Part shown: in pieces, positions 25,124 to 34,901 of the stretch | Position numbering within the stretch: the first letter of the stretch is position 1 | Layout of the letters: each line of letters opens with the position of its first letter | Assembly: GCF_024807945.1 (NCBI RefSeq) | Contig: NZ_JANUFD010000005.1 | Span: 124,001-188,000, forward strand | DNA: 64,000 nucleotides | From: Pseudomonas sp. JUb42 | GTDB taxonomy: Bacteria > Pseudomonadota > Gammaproteobacteria > Pseudomonadales > Pseudomonadaceae | Direction: 5' to 3' | Made by a program: the position numbers and the translations under genes | Notes under the pieces: model-generated | The model's input: the letters and a program-made list of their open reading frames with translations, nothing else | What the model was told of the DNA's origin: nothing | The model's database searches: none

Positions 25124-26392
25124 ATGCAACGTGTTACCCAAATGACTGTGGCTGCCCTGTGCGGTGGTTTGTTAATGGCCGCGAGTGTTCCGGCCAACGC
25201 TGCAGTTGATGCAAAACTTCTTGAGATGCTCAAGGCCAACGGCTCGATCTCGCAAGCTCAATATGCGGAACTGCAGGCCGAGCTGAGCAAAGACCAGGCC
25301 GCTCAAGCGCAGCAACAGCAGGCCATCGCCGCTGCCAGCAGCAAGGCTTCGGACCTGAGCGCTTTCGAGCAGAAAGTGGCCTGGGCCGCCAAGACTCAGT
25401 TCAAGGGTGACGTACGCGTTCGTCAGGAAACCATCAAGATCGATGGCCAGAACAACTCCCAGGACAAGGATCGCCAGCGTATCCGTGCCCGTCTGGGTGC
25501 CTACACCGAAATCAACCCGCAGGTGAGCACCGGTATCCGTATCGCCACCGGCGGCAGCAACGATGCCCGCTCCACCAACCAGGACCTGGACGGCTACTTC
25601 GTCAAGAAAGACCTGTGGCTGGACCAGGGTTACATCGACTACCACCCGGACGCGATCAAGAACCTGCACATCATCGGCGGCAAGATGAACCAGCCGTGGG
25701 TGAGCATGGGCGACATCATCTGGGATAGCGACATCAACCCGGAAGGTCTGGCCGTTACCTACAGCCTGCCAATCAGCAAAGGCTTCGAGCTGTTCGGCAG
25801 CGCCGGTAACTACACCCTCAAGGACAACATCGACGGCGACGGCACCCAGTTCAAGAACGACCTGCGCCTGAACGCCGGCCAATTGGGTGTCAAGTTCGCA
25901 CCGATCGACATGCTGAAATTCACCGCCGGCGGCAGTGTTTATCAGTACCAGAACGACAAGGACGCCGCAGCTCTGTCGGTCAACGGCAACAACACCAACC
26001 GCTTCCGCCTTCTGGAAGGCTTCGCGCAAATGGACATCAACGGCCTGGCCGTGCCTCTGGCCCTGTACGGCCAGTACGTGGTCAACAACGCCACTGACAG
26101 CGACGAAGACACTGGCTGGCTGACCGGCGTGAAAACCAAGGTGTTCGGTTTCAATCTGGACTACAACTACCGCGATACTCAACGTAACGCAGTGGTTGGC
26201 GCCTTCACCGACTCCGACTTCGCCAACGGCACCACAGGATCGCGCGGTCACAAGCTGAAAGTGGGCTACGACATCGACAAGAACTTCGCTGTCGGCGCGA
26301 CCTACTTCCTGACCAAGGCTGACTTCGCCAACACCGCTCGCCGCGATGCTGACGCCAACACCCTGCAGCTGGACGTTGAAGCCAAGTTCTAA
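25124..26392 (+). CDS. Putative outer-membrane porin
   Basis: A 422-aa exported beta-barrel: signal peptide ending ASVPANA|AVDA, an N-terminal helical/coiled segment rich in Ala and Gln (QAELSKDQAAQAQQQQAIAA), then many alternating strands and a terminal VEAKF. This is the layout of the Pseudomonas putative-porin family. ATG 25124 has GGAG 7 nt upstream. Followed by a strong terminator, so monocistronic. Solute unknown. Confidence 0.88.
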   Translation: MQRVTQMTVAALCGGLLMAASVPANAAVDAKLLEMLKANGSISQAQYAELQAELSKDQAAQAQQQQAIAAASSKASDLSAFEQKVAWAAKTQFKGDVRVRQETIKIDGQNNSQDKDRQRIRARLGAYTEINPQVSTGIRIATGGSNDARSTNQDLDGYFVKKDLWLDQGYIDYHPDAIKNLHIIGGKMNQPWVSMGDIIWDSDINPEGLAVTYSLPISKGFELFGSAGNYTLKDNIDGDGTQFKNDLRLNAGQLGVKFAPIDMLKFTAGGSVYQYQNDKDAAALSVNGNNTNRFRLLEGFAQMDINGLAVPLALYGQYVVNNATDSDEDTGWLTGVKTKVFGFNLDYNYRDTQRNAVVGAFTDSDFANGTTGSRGHKLKVGYDIDKNFAVGATYFLTKADFANTARRDADANTLQLDVEAKF

Positions 26393-26427
26393 GAATGGCT
26401 GAGACCCTGCTGCACGCGTGAACCCGG

Positions 26428-26471
26428 CCTCTAGCCGTTTGCCAGTCATGGCAGGCGGCCAGAGGTTTTTT
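26428..26471 (+). terminator. Terminator of the porin gene
   Basis: Long stem pairing CCTCT..GCC..TGCC with GGCA..GGC..AGAGG (26428-26465), then T6. Confidence 0.88.
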
Positions 26472-26609
26472 GTATCTAGACCTCCAGACACGGTCGGCAG
26501 CTCCTACACAAGCACCTTATTCCGGGCAGCGATGAATTATTTGATAGGCTTTGCGCTTTCTACGTCTTTATGAAAGATTTCGAATAACTCTTTCTTCCCG
26601 GGAGAAAGC

Positions 26610-27494
26610 ATGGACCTGACCCAACTGGAGCTGTTCAAGGCCGTTGCCGAAGAAGGCAGCATCAGCGCTGCGGCCCAGCGCCTGCATCGCGTGCCGTCCA
26701 ACCTCACCACCCGCATCAAGCAGCTTGAGCAGGAGCTGGGCGTGGATCTGTTTATCCGCGAGAAGCTACGCCTGCGCCTGTCCGCTACCGGCTGGACCTT
26801 CCTCACCTATACCCGGCGCATTCTCGATCTGGTGGAAGAGGCCCGCCAGGCCACCTCAGGCACCGAACCCCAAGGCATCTTCGCCCTCGGTTCGCTGGAA
26901 AGCACGGCGGCGGTACGCCTGCCCGCCCTGCTCGCCGACTTCCATCAACGCTACCCGAAAGTCGAACTGGACCTGTCCACCGGGCCGTCCGGCGACATGA
27001 TCGACGGCGTGCTTTCCGGGCGCTTGAGCACTGCTCTGGTCGATGGGCCGCTGCATCACCCGGACCTTGAAGGCATTGAAGTCTTCAATGAAGAAATGCT
27101 GCTGATCACCGCTGCCAGCCATGCGCCCGTAGCCCGCGCCCAGGACGTTAACGGCAAGACTGTCTACGGCTTTCGCTCAAACTGCTCCTATCGTCGGCAT
27201 TTCGAGGAGTGGTTCAAGGCCGACGAAGCGATGCCGGGCAAGATATTTGAAATGGAGTCCTACCACGGCATCCTTGCCTGCGTGACTGCCGGGGCCGGAG
27301 TGGCCATCGTGCCGCGCAGCATGCTGGAGAGCATGCCGGGCAGCCGTAACGTCAATGCCTATCCGCTCAATGAAGCCTTTCGCTACCGCACCATCTGGCT
27401 GATCTGGCGCCATGGTGCACGCTCGGCGAACCTGACGGCCTTTATCGACATGATCAAACAGCAGCACCCCGAGCCACTGGCCCGGACGGCCTGA
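26610..27494 (+). CDS. LysR-family transcriptional regulator
   Basis: A 294-aa regulator with N-terminal wHTH ([20 protein letters not shown] ... [19 protein letters not shown]) and a LysR substrate-binding domain from about residue 90. The [19 protein letters not shown] helix resembles the PtrR/putrescine-type subgroup, but I would not assign the effector. GGGAG precedes the ATG. It is convergent with the methyltransferase at 27501, only 6 nt between stops. Confidence 0.92.
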   Translation: MDLTQLELFKAVAEEGSISAAAQRLHRVPSNLTTRIKQLEQELGVDLFIREKLRLRLSATGWTFLTYTRRILDLVEEARQATSGTEPQGIFALGSLESTAAVRLPALLADFHQRYPKVELDLSTGPSGDMIDGVLSGRLSTALVDGPLHHPDLEGIEVFNEEMLLITAASHAPVARAQDVNGKTVYGFRSNCSYRRHFEEWFKADEAMPGKIFEMESYHGILACVTAGAGVAIVPRSMLESMPGSRNVNAYPLNEAFRYRTIWLIWRHGARSANLTAFIDMIKQQHPEPLARTA

Positions 27495-27500
27495 ACAATC

Positions 27501-28271
27501 TCAAGGCAGGCGGCGGTAGCGGTAGGCCTGAGTCTGGTAAGGAAAGGCGATGGTCTGCTGCTCGCGCAGGGCCGGATGACTGTGGATCAACTGGCGCAGT
27601 TGCCGGGCCACATCCTCGTTCTGCTCAGCGGGCAACGCAGCGATAAAACTCACCGACATGAAGCGCTTGATGATCACTTCTTCGGCCGTGCCAGTATGGC
27701 TATAACCGAAACAGCTCAGCTGCGGCTCGGCGAAGTAACGCCCGGTAAAGGCATCGCGCCATTTGCCATTGTGGAAGCGCGGCGTGTCGCCTTCATAAGG
27801 GGTGATGATCTCGGTGATCGCCGCCACCCAGTCCACCGATTCATCACGCACGTTCCAGATCAGCCCCAACTGCCCGTCGGGCTTGAGCACCCGATGGATC
27901 TCGGCCAGGGCCGCCTCGCTGGCAAACCAGTGAAAGGCCTGGGCGCAGGTCACTGCGTCGGCGGTCTGTGGGTCGCAGGGGATCTTATCGGCGGTGCCTT
28001 CGAGGATGCTCAGCTGCGGCAAGCTCTTGACGAACTCATCGCGCATGGCGGCCACCGGCTCGACGGCGAGGATATCGTGACTGACCGAGCTGAGCAGGCG
28101 GGTGAACTTGCCGGTGCCGGCACCAAGGTCGATCACAGTCGACTCGGCCTGGATGCCAAGCTCTTCAGCCAGCCAGGTCTTGAGGCCCTCCGGATAGTCA
28201 GGACGGCCCTGGGTGTACGTCGTGGCCTGGGTGGAAAAGCCTTTTTGCGCGGATTGGTGGACGCCGGTCAT
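27501..28271 (-). CDS. Class I SAM-dependent methyltransferase
   Basis: A 256-aa methyltransferase_11-type enzyme. Motif I is VIDLGAGTGKFTRLL, motif II includes DAVTCAQAFHWF, and post-motif III is LIWNVRDESVDW. The N-terminus FSTQATTYTQGRPDYP is typical of the YafE/TMT-like group. ATG 28271 follows AGGAGG. Substrate not predictable from sequence. Confidence 0.9.
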   Translation of the reverse strand: MTGVHQSAQKGFSTQATTYTQGRPDYPEGLKTWLAEELGIQAESTVIDLGAGTGKFTRLLSSVSHDILAVEPVAAMRDEFVKSLPQLSILEGTADKIPCDPQTADAVTCAQAFHWFASEAALAEIHRVLKPDGQLGLIWNVRDESVDWVAAITEIITPYEGDTPRFHNGKWRDAFTGRYFAEPQLSCFGYSHTGTAEEVIIKRFMSVSFIAALPAEQNEDVARQLRQLIHSHPALREQQTIAFPYQTQAYRYRRLP

Positions 28272-28303
28272 GGTTGCCTCCTGAATCGATTAGCGCGCCT
28301 TTC

Positions 28304-28355
28304 GCAGGAGCGGCTTCAGCCGCGAGGGCGCTCTCCCGGCTAAAGCCGGTCCTAC
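28304..28355. repeat. REP-like element
   Basis: GCAGGAGCGGCTTCAGCCGC hairpin followed by CCCGGCTAAAGCCGG, the half-REP seen at 9980 and 20309. It lies upstream of the methyltransferase start. Confidence 0.65.
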
Positions 28356-28515
28356 AGGTCATCTGTTGACAGTCCCGTGTCAGCACCTATCCCTTGGATA
28401 CAACGGCTGCGTTTATACACCTGCGACAAGTCCATTTGCAGGTGGACCATGATAGAACACGGCGTTAACCTGCTGCTTTTCATTTAATCATCTGCCCCTG
28501 CCCATCGAGACCGCT

Positions 28516-29664
28516 ATGCCCCTGAATCTGGACACCGTCATCGACCGCCACGCCACCGGCAGCAAGAAGTGGAGCCAGTACCCCGCTGACGTCCTGCCAA
28601 TGTGGGTGGCTGACATGGATTTCCCGGTCGCCCCGGTCATCATCGAAGCCCTGCAAAAACGCCTTGAGCACCCGATGCTCGGCTATTGCGTGGCCCAGGA
28701 CAGCCTGCGCCAGACCTTGGTCGAGCATTTGTGGAGCGCTTATGGCTGGCGGGTCGAGCCTCAGGAACTGATCTTCCTGCCCGGCGTGATGCCCGGCGTC
28801 AATATGGCCCTCAACGCCCTGGTGCGTCCCGGCAAGCCGGTGATCGTGCAGACCCCCAACTACTCGCCCCTGCTGCTGTGTGCCGCCAACTGGAGTCTGC
28901 CTCGGGTTGACCTGCCGTTCAGCGCCGATGCCAATGGCGAGTACCACACCGATATCGCCGCCCTGAAGAAAGCCCTGCCCGGCGCCGGTGCCTTCGTCAT
29001 GAGCAACCCGCACAACCCGCTGGGCAAAGTGTTCAGCCGCGAGGAGCTGCAACAGATCGGCGACGCCTGCCTGGCCAACGACACGCTGATCATCAGCGAT
29101 GAAATCCATGCCGATATTCTGTTCGACGGACGCAAACACACGCCGATCGCCTCGCTGAGCCCGGAACTGGCGCGACGCACCATCACCCTGATGTCGGCGA
29201 GCAAGGCCTATAACATTGCGGGCCTCAAGACCGCCTTCGCCATCGTCCAGGACCCGGAGTTGCGTCACCGCTTCAACAGCGGTCGCCTGGACATGGTCGA
29301 CAGCGTCAACGCCATGGGTCTGGAAGCCACGCAGGTGGCCTACGCTCAGGGCGGCGAATGGCTGGCCCAGGTGCAGGCCTATCTGCAGGCCAACCGTAAT
29401 TATCTGGCTGACGCCCTGAAAACCCGCTTTCCGGGGATCCAGATGCATTTGCCGCAAAGCACCTATCTGGCCTGGCTGGATTGCTCGGGCCTGGGTCTGG
29501 TCAATCCGCAGAAGTTCTTTCTGGAAAAAGCCAAAGTCGCCCTGAGCGCCGGGCCTGAGTTCGGTGAGGACTGCAAACAGTACGTGCGCCTGAACTTCGG
29601 CTGCCCACGGCCATTGCTGGAAGAAGGTCTGGCGCGGATGGAGCGGAGTCTGCAGGGTCTGTGA
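28516..29664 (+). CDS. MalY/PatB-family PLP-dependent C-S lyase
   Basis: A 382-aa fold-type I PLP enzyme. Lys230 in SASKAYNIAGLK binds PLP; other family segments are VLPMWVADMDFP, SNPHNPLGKVF and IISDEIHADI. The family cleaves cystathionine, cysteine S-conjugates or related beta-C-S bonds to pyruvate, ammonia and a thiol. This gives a second sulfur-metabolism link on this segment, though not in the SfnR block. The start follows a short spacer with weak GAGAC; a MalY-like role in regulation is also known in the family. Confidence 0.9.
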   Translation: MPLNLDTVIDRHATGSKKWSQYPADVLPMWVADMDFPVAPVIIEALQKRLEHPMLGYCVAQDSLRQTLVEHLWSAYGWRVEPQELIFLPGVMPGVNMALNALVRPGKPVIVQTPNYSPLLLCAANWSLPRVDLPFSADANGEYHTDIAALKKALPGAGAFVMSNPHNPLGKVFSREELQQIGDACLANDTLIISDEIHADILFDGRKHTPIASLSPELARRTITLMSASKAYNIAGLKTAFAIVQDPELRHRFNSGRLDMVDSVNAMGLEATQVAYAQGGEWLAQVQAYLQANRNYLADALKTRFPGIQMHLPQSTYLAWLDCSGLGLVNPQKFFLEKAKVALSAGPEFGEDCKQYVRLNFGCPRPLLEEGLARMERSLQGL

Positions 29665-29695
29665 GGGATTGAGGCGCAGAATTGAAATGGGATTC

Positions 29696-29784
29696 TGTGG
29701 GAGCGAGGCTTGCCCGCGAAATTAACAGCGCGACACGTCAGACACACCGCGTCATGGCCTTCGCGGGCAAGCCCGGCTCCAACG
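29696..29784. repeat. REP palindrome (GAGCGAGGCTTGCCCGCG type)
   Basis: Left arm GGGAGCGAGGCTTGCCCGCG and right arm CGCGGGCAAGCCCGGCTCC around a unique loop, in the gap between convergent genes. Confidence 0.88.
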
Positions 29785-29816
29785 AATCATCCACCTCATC
29801 TGTAGAGGTGCACCAT

Positions 29817-30842
29817 TCACACCCCCACATCATCCTCCACCGGCCGGCTCGCCCGGTAACTCCCCGGGTTCTCCCCGGTCCACTTCTTGAACGCCCGGTG
29901 AAATGCACTGGGCTCCTGAAAGCCCACCATCACGGCGATATCGCCAATGCTCAGCCGCGTCTGGCGCAATTTCTGCTGGGCGATGCCGCGGCGCACTTCG
30001 TCCTTGATCTCCTGGAAGGCACAGCCTTCGCGTTCCAGTCGGCGGCGGAAGGTCGTCTGGCTCAGGTGCAGTTCCCGGGCCATTTCCACCAGGGTCGGCC
30101 ACTGCCCGTAATGGCTGTTGCGCAGCCGTTGATAGACCTGGGCGGCCAGGCCTTGCTGGTTGCGGAAGCGGATAATCAACCAGTGCGGCGCGGTGCGCAG
30201 GAAGGTCTTCAGGTTGGCCAGGCTCTGCACCACCGGCAGGCGCAGGTACTGGCTGGAGAACTCCACTTCAGTGCGATTGCCGCCAAACGTCAGGTTGAAG
30301 CCCCACAGCAACGAGTCATCGGCCATGCGCGGGCGGCCGTGCTGCAATTGCACCCGGTCCAGGGCGATGCGCCGCCCGCTGAGCCAGCACAGCAGGCTGA
30401 CGATCAGCTGCAGGAAGGTTTCCACGCCAAAACGCAGGCGTTCATCGCCCTCGCCCCAACTGTCGACACAGATGATCGCGCGCTGGCCGCGAATCACCAG
30501 GCTGCCGCGAAAATCACGCAGGAACAGGGAGAAGTTGCCCAGGCACTGGCGCAAGGCCTTTTCCAGATTGGGCTCCTGAATCAGCCCACGGCAGATCAGC
30601 GCAAAGCTGCCCCTGGGCATGCCGTGGGAATCAAGGCAGAAAAACTCGTCGTCCAGCTCGCGCAGCAGAATCAGCCACAGTTGCGCAAAAGCGCTGACCG
30701 ACACCCGCCCGTCCGGCTGCTGCAGCACGGCTTCGTCAATGCCTGCCTCGGCCAGCACGGCCTGGCGGCGCAACGGCTGTTCGCGCAAGGCGTAGGTCAC
30801 GGTCTGCACGTAATAGACCGCGACTGAATCCTTTTCCTGCAT
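29817..30842 (-). CDS. AraC-family regulator (arabinose_bd-type N-terminus)
   Basis: A 341-aa activator: residues about 20-205 match the OruR/ArgR-like ligand domain of AraC regulators, and the C-terminus carries two HTH motifs (MARELHLSQTTFRRRLEREG and IAVMVGFQEPSAFHRAFKKW). ATG 30842 has AAGGA upstream. It is divergent from the thiolase/3-hydroxyacyl-CoA dehydrogenase genes and most likely controls them, for growth on a short-chain acid or alcohol (inference). Confidence 0.9.
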   Translation of the reverse strand: MQEKDSVAVYYVQTVTYALREQPLRRQAVLAEAGIDEAVLQQPDGRVSVSAFAQLWLILLRELDDEFFCLDSHGMPRGSFALICRGLIQEPNLEKALRQCLGNFSLFLRDFRGSLVIRGQRAIICVDSWGEGDERLRFGVETFLQLIVSLLCWLSGRRIALDRVQLQHGRPRMADDSLLWGFNLTFGGNRTEVEFSSQYLRLPVVQSLANLKTFLRTAPHWLIIRFRNQQGLAAQVYQRLRNSHYGQWPTLVEMARELHLSQTTFRRRLEREGCAFQEIKDEVRRGIAQQKLRQTRLSIGDIAVMVGFQEPSAFHRAFKKWTGENPGSYRASRPVEDDVGV

Positions 30843-31021
30843 GCCCGGTTTTTCCTTCTTATTTGCTCAGAGCCGACCTCTGAGGGTGCCAATGGTAAAG
30901 AACGCCAACGCATCTGGACAGTTTCGACATAGGCCCCGACAGGATGCGCGCCCTAGACTGCGCCGCCTGCCGTGAAAGCGTCTTTACTTTTTATTTTCAA
31001 CAACAGTTCCAGGGAGTCGAC

Positions 31022-32206
31022 ATGAGCAATAACGAGGTTTATATCGTCAGTGCGCTGCGCACCGCCATCGGTGGTTTCGGCGGCTCGCTCAAGGACGTCT
31101 CGCCCATCGAACTGGGCACCCAGGTCAGCCGCGCCGCCCTGCAACAGTCCGGGCTTGAAGCCGGGCACATCGGCCATGTGGTCATGGGCCATGTCATCCC
31201 CACCGAAGTACGCGACGCCTACCTGTCGCGGGTGGTGGCCATCGAGGCCGGGCTGAGCAAGGACACTCCAGCGTTCAACGTCAATCGCCTGTGCGGCTCG
31301 GGCCTGCAGGCCATTGTTTCCGGGGCCCAGGCGCTGATGCTCGGCGATGCCCAAGCGGTATTGGCCGGCGGCAGCGAGTCCATGAGCCGTGGTGCCTACA
31401 TCATGCCGCAAGCCCGCTGGGGTGCGCGCATGGGCAATATCCAGGCGCTGGACTATATGCTCGGCGCCCTGCATGACCCGTTCGCCAATATCCATATGGG
31501 CATCACGGCAGAAAACATCGCCGAACACTACGGCATTACCCGTCAGGATCAAGACGCCCTGGCCCTGGTCAGCCAGCAACGCGCCACCCGCGCCATTGCC
31601 GAAGGCCGTTTCACCGGTCAGATCGTGCCAGTGGAAATCGCTACCCGTAAAGGCACCGTGCAGTTCTCGGTGGACGAGCATGTGCGCAGCGATGTTAGCG
31701 AAGAACAATTGGCGAAAATGAAACCGGCGTTCAAGAAGGACGGTACGGTCACCGCAGGCAACGCCTCGGGGCTGAACGACGGTGCAGCGGCATTGGTCAT
31801 GGCCACTGGTGCGATGGTTCGTGAACAGGGCCTCAAGCCCCTGGCCCGCCTGGTCGCCTACGCCCATGCCGGGGTTGAGCCATCGATGATGGGCCTGGGG
31901 CCAATTCCGGCGACGCGCACGGTCCTGGAGAAAGCCGGGCTGACCGTCGCTGATCTGGATGTCATCGAGTCCAACGAGGCTTTTGCCGCCCAGGCCTGCA
32001 GCGTCGCACGCGAGCTGGGCTTCGACCCGGACAAGGTCAACCCCAACGGCTCGGGCATTTCCCTCGGCCACCCGGTCGGCGCCACCGGCGCAATCATCGC
32101 CACCAAGGCCATCCACGAACTGCACCGGATCCAGGGCCGCTATGCTCTGGCGACCATGTGCATCGGCGGTGGCCAGGGTATCGCCGTACTGTTTGAACGG
32201 GTCTGA
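31022..32206 (+). CDS. Acetyl-CoA acetyltransferase (thiolase)
   Basis: A 394-aa thiolase II: active Cys91 in [10 protein letters not shown], His in [14 protein letters not shown] and the second Cys in TMCIGGGQG. It catalyses reversible condensation or thiolysis of acetyl-CoA/3-ketoacyl-CoA. ATG 31022 has GGGAG 6 nt upstream. Followed after 14 nt by a 3-hydroxyacyl-CoA dehydrogenase, so a short-chain beta-oxidation or hydroxybutyrate pair. Confidence 0.94.
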   Translation: MSNNEVYIVSALRTAIGGFGGSLKDVSPIELGTQVSRAALQQSGLEAGHIGHVVMGHVIPTEVRDAYLSRVVAIEAGLSKDTPAFNVNRLCGSGLQAIVSGAQALMLGDAQAVLAGGSESMSRGAYIMPQARWGARMGNIQALDYMLGALHDPFANIHMGITAENIAEHYGITRQDQDALALVSQQRATRAIAEGRFTGQIVPVEIATRKGTVQFSVDEHVRSDVSEEQLAKMKPAFKKDGTVTAGNASGLNDGAAALVMATGAMVREQGLKPLARLVAYAHAGVEPSMMGLGPIPATRTVLEKAGLTVADLDVIESNEAFAAQACSVARELGFDPDKVNPNGSGISLGHPVGATGAIIATKAIHELHRIQGRYALATMCIGGGQGIAVLFERV

Positions 32207-32220
32207 ACGGAGAAATCATC

Positions 32221-33072
32221 ATGAGTCTGCACAATATTGCCGTGATTGGCGCTGGCACCATGGGCAATGGTATTGCCCAGGTCTGCGCCACGTCCGGCCT
32301 GCCGGTCACCCTGCTGGATATCTCCGATGCCGCCCTCGAGCGTGGCATGGCGACGATTCGCAAGAACCTGGAGCGTCAGGTCAACAAGCAGGTGATCACT
32401 GAAGATGAGGCGGCCAGTGCGCTGCATCGCATCCACTGCACCACCGACTACGCCTCGCTGAACGACGCCGACTGGGTGATCGAGGCCGCCACGGAAAACC
32501 TCGAACTCAAACTGCGCCTGCTCAAGCAGATCGCCGAGCACGTCAGCGCTGACTGTGTGATTGCCTCCAACACTTCGTCGCTGTCGATCACTCAATTGGC
32601 GGCCAGTGTGGCCAATCCCGAGCGCTTCATCGGTCTGCACTTCTTCAATCCGGTGCCGATGATGGGCCTGATCGAGGTCATTCGTGGCCTGCAAACCAGC
32701 GATCTGACGCACTTCCAGGCCCTGGAAATGGCCGCACGCCTGAACAAGACCGCGATCACCGCCGGCAACCGCCCAGGCTTTGTGGTCAATCGCATTCTGG
32801 TGCCGATGATCAACGAAGCCATTCTGGTCTTCCAGGAAGGCCTGGCCAGCGCCCAGGACATCGATGACGGCATGCGCCTGGGCTGCAACCAGCCTATCGG
32901 CCCGCTGGCCCTGGCCGACCTGATCGGCCTGGACACCCTGCTGGCGATCATGCAGGCCTTCCATGAGGGCTTCAACGACAGCAAATACCGCCCCGCGCCA
33001 CTGCTCAAGGAAATGGTCGCGGCCGGTTATCTGGGGCGCAAGACCGGGCGCGGCTTCCACACCTATAACTGA
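32221..33072 (+). CDS. 3-hydroxybutyryl-CoA dehydrogenase
   Basis: A 283-aa NAD-dependent 3-hydroxyacyl-CoA dehydrogenase: Rossmann motif IAVIGAGTMGNGIAQ at 6-20, catalytic region ASNTSSLSITQLA and GLHFFNPVPMMGLIEVI with the His, and C-terminal dimerisation domain GRKTGRGFHTYN. It interconverts 3-hydroxy- and 3-ketobutyryl-CoA. Its 3' end overlaps the convergent LysR gene by 10 nt. Confidence 0.94.
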   Translation: MSLHNIAVIGAGTMGNGIAQVCATSGLPVTLLDISDAALERGMATIRKNLERQVNKQVITEDEAASALHRIHCTTDYASLNDADWVIEAATENLELKLRLLKQIAEHVSADCVIASNTSSLSITQLAASVANPERFIGLHFFNPVPMMGLIEVIRGLQTSDLTHFQALEMAARLNKTAITAGNRPGFVVNRILVPMINEAILVFQEGLASAQDIDDGMRLGCNQPIGPLALADLIGLDTLLAIMQAFHEGFNDSKYRPAPLLKEMVAAGYLGRKTGRGFHTYN

Positions 33073-33916
33073 CCGGTCTTGTTCTTGAGAATCTCCAGCA
33101 CCGCATTGGCGGCGTTGGACAGCAATGAAGTCGGTCGGGCGATGACACTGATGCGTCGCTCGACCGGGATCGGCAGTTGCACATAATCAAAAGCGCCACC
33201 GGCCTCGGGCAACAGCGCCCTGGGCAAAATGCTCAGGCAATGGCCCTTGGCGACCAGATCGAGCAAGGTATCGACATTGCTCAGCTCACCGCGATGAATC
33301 AGGCGCAACGGCACCGAGGCCAACTGGCTGTGCAGGCGCTCGACGCCGGGGTGACGCCAGGACACATAGCGGATCGCCTGGACCAATTCGTGGAAGTTGC
33401 GGGTTTGCGGCCATTTGCTGCGCGCCGTGACCAGTACGTAGTCATCGCGCCAGTGATGGTGTTCGAGGTGATGGTCGTCCAGCGTAGTGCTGGGCATGAT
33501 CAGGATATCGGCCGAGTCCTTGTGCAGGACCTCAAGCGAAGGATTCTGCTCGCTGCTGTGCACAACGCTCAGGTGCACTTCCGGGTAGCGCTGCGACAGC
33601 GACTCGATCGCCGCTTCCAGTGTGGTTTCCTGGATATGGGTGAAGTAGTGGACGCTGACACTGCCGCCTACGGCATTTTTTTTAGTTGTTCCAGGGTCGC
33701 CATGATCTGCCCCAGGGTCTGGTTGATCACCTGGCCTTCGGGAGTCAGGGTGCAACCACTGCGGCTACGTACGAACAAGCGCTTGTTGAAGAAGTCTTCG
33801 ACTTCCTTGATGGCGTAGCTGATGTTGGACTGGCTGACGCCGAGGATGGCGGCGGCTTCGGAAAACGAACCTTGCAGCGCGACGGTCTGCACGACTTTAA
33901 AGAAGTGGGTTTTCAT
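33063..33916 (-). pseudogene. LysR-family regulator interrupted by a -1 frameshift at A8
   Basis: The HTH half (from ATG 33916: MKTHFFKVVQTVALQGSFSE..., about 80 aa) runs in one frame to TAG just after CTA AAA AAA ATG. The effector-binding half (NAVGGSVSVHYFTHIQETT... to the stop at 33063) continues in the -1 frame. The junction is an A8 run (minus-strand reading of 33683-33676); one more A would restore a normal 284-aa regulator, as would a -1 slip on A-AAA-AAA. Both halves are intact and codon-normal, so this may be a phase-variable or slippage-expressed gene, a recent pseudogene, or a sequencing error. Convergent with the dehydrogenase gene. Confidence 0.8.
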
Positions 33917-34152
33917 GGGGCGACTCTCACGGGAGCACGAAGGCAACCGCAGCGGCCACCGCACCCCGAACCGCATGGCGACGGATACACAGGAGCGAGG
34001 CGACCTGTCCGGGTTGCCGGATATTGTTCAGAACAGCGGTGGCACGCCCGGCGTCCGGGCGTGCCTTCAGGCATAGGGTCACGGATGGCAATCCGTGCCA
34101 ACCATTACAGTGTTCTGGTTCCGCAACCCCGAAACCGTGCAGCCTGCATGGC

Positions 34153-34758
34153 TCAGTCGTTCTCGGTCCAGTCAAAATCCATTTGCAGCGCGGTACGCTC
34201 GGCCAACTCGCGGCTGTGCAGACGCTCGACCATATGCAGGCTCATGTCGATACCGGCGGAAATACCCGCCGACGTCACGAAGGCGCCCTCATCGACCCAG
34301 CGCAGGGTGCTGAGCACGTCCACTGACGGGAACATCTCCTTGAGGTCGTTGATATCTTCCCAGTGAGTGGTGACCTGCTTGCCCGCCAGCTTGCCGGTCT
34401 TGGCTACCAGGAAGGCGCCGGTGCAGACCGCCGCCACGACACGCTCGGGCACCGATTGATCGCTGATCCAGCGAATCACGTCGGGCTTTTCCAGCTCGCC
34501 GGTCACCACGCCACCGGGCACGATCAGGCAATCGATGTGCGGGTGATCGGAGATGGAGAAATCCGGGTCCACTTTCAGCCCGGCGCGGGCACGTACCGGC
34601 GCGGTGCTGCGCCCTACGGTAAAGACATTGAACAGCGCGCGGTCATCGCGGCTGTTGCGGGCATGCATGCGCGTCGCCGTCGTGAAGACTTCATAAGGTC
34701 CGGCAAAGTCGAGAACTTCAACGTCATCAAAAACGTAGATACCAATGTTGATCGACAC
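34153..34758 (-). CDS. DJ-1/PfpI family protein
   Basis: A 201-aa glutamine-amidotransferase-fold protein. The nucleophile elbow is AVCTGAFLVAKTG with the Cys, preceded by CLIVPGGVVTGELE; VTTHWEDINDL is typical of the isonitrile-hydratase/GlxA amidase-like branch. GTG 34758 is preferred since GAGGAG lies 8 nt upstream; an in-frame ATG at 34797 lacks a site. Divergent from a GlxA-type regulator that has the same domain, which suggests common origin and regulation. Confidence 0.87.
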   Translation of the reverse strand: MSINIGIYVFDDVEVLDFAGPYEVFTTATRMHARNSRDDRALFNVFTVGRSTAPVRARAGLKVDPDFSISDHPHIDCLIVPGGVVTGELEKPDVIRWISDQSVPERVVAAVCTGAFLVAKTGKLAGKQVTTHWEDINDLKEMFPSVDVLSTLRWVDEGAFVTSAGISAGIDMSLHMVERLHSRELAERTALQMDFDWTEND

Positions 34759-34901
34759 GAGTGCACTCCTCGGCCTGCTTGCGCGGCCGCCATTCATAGA
34801 TAATTTGAAATAACTGGATCTGTTGCTGACAGACCTCAGGTTAACGAGTACAACTACGGCCAACCACTGTCCCAAATGCCAATATCCGGTAACATCGCGC
34901 C

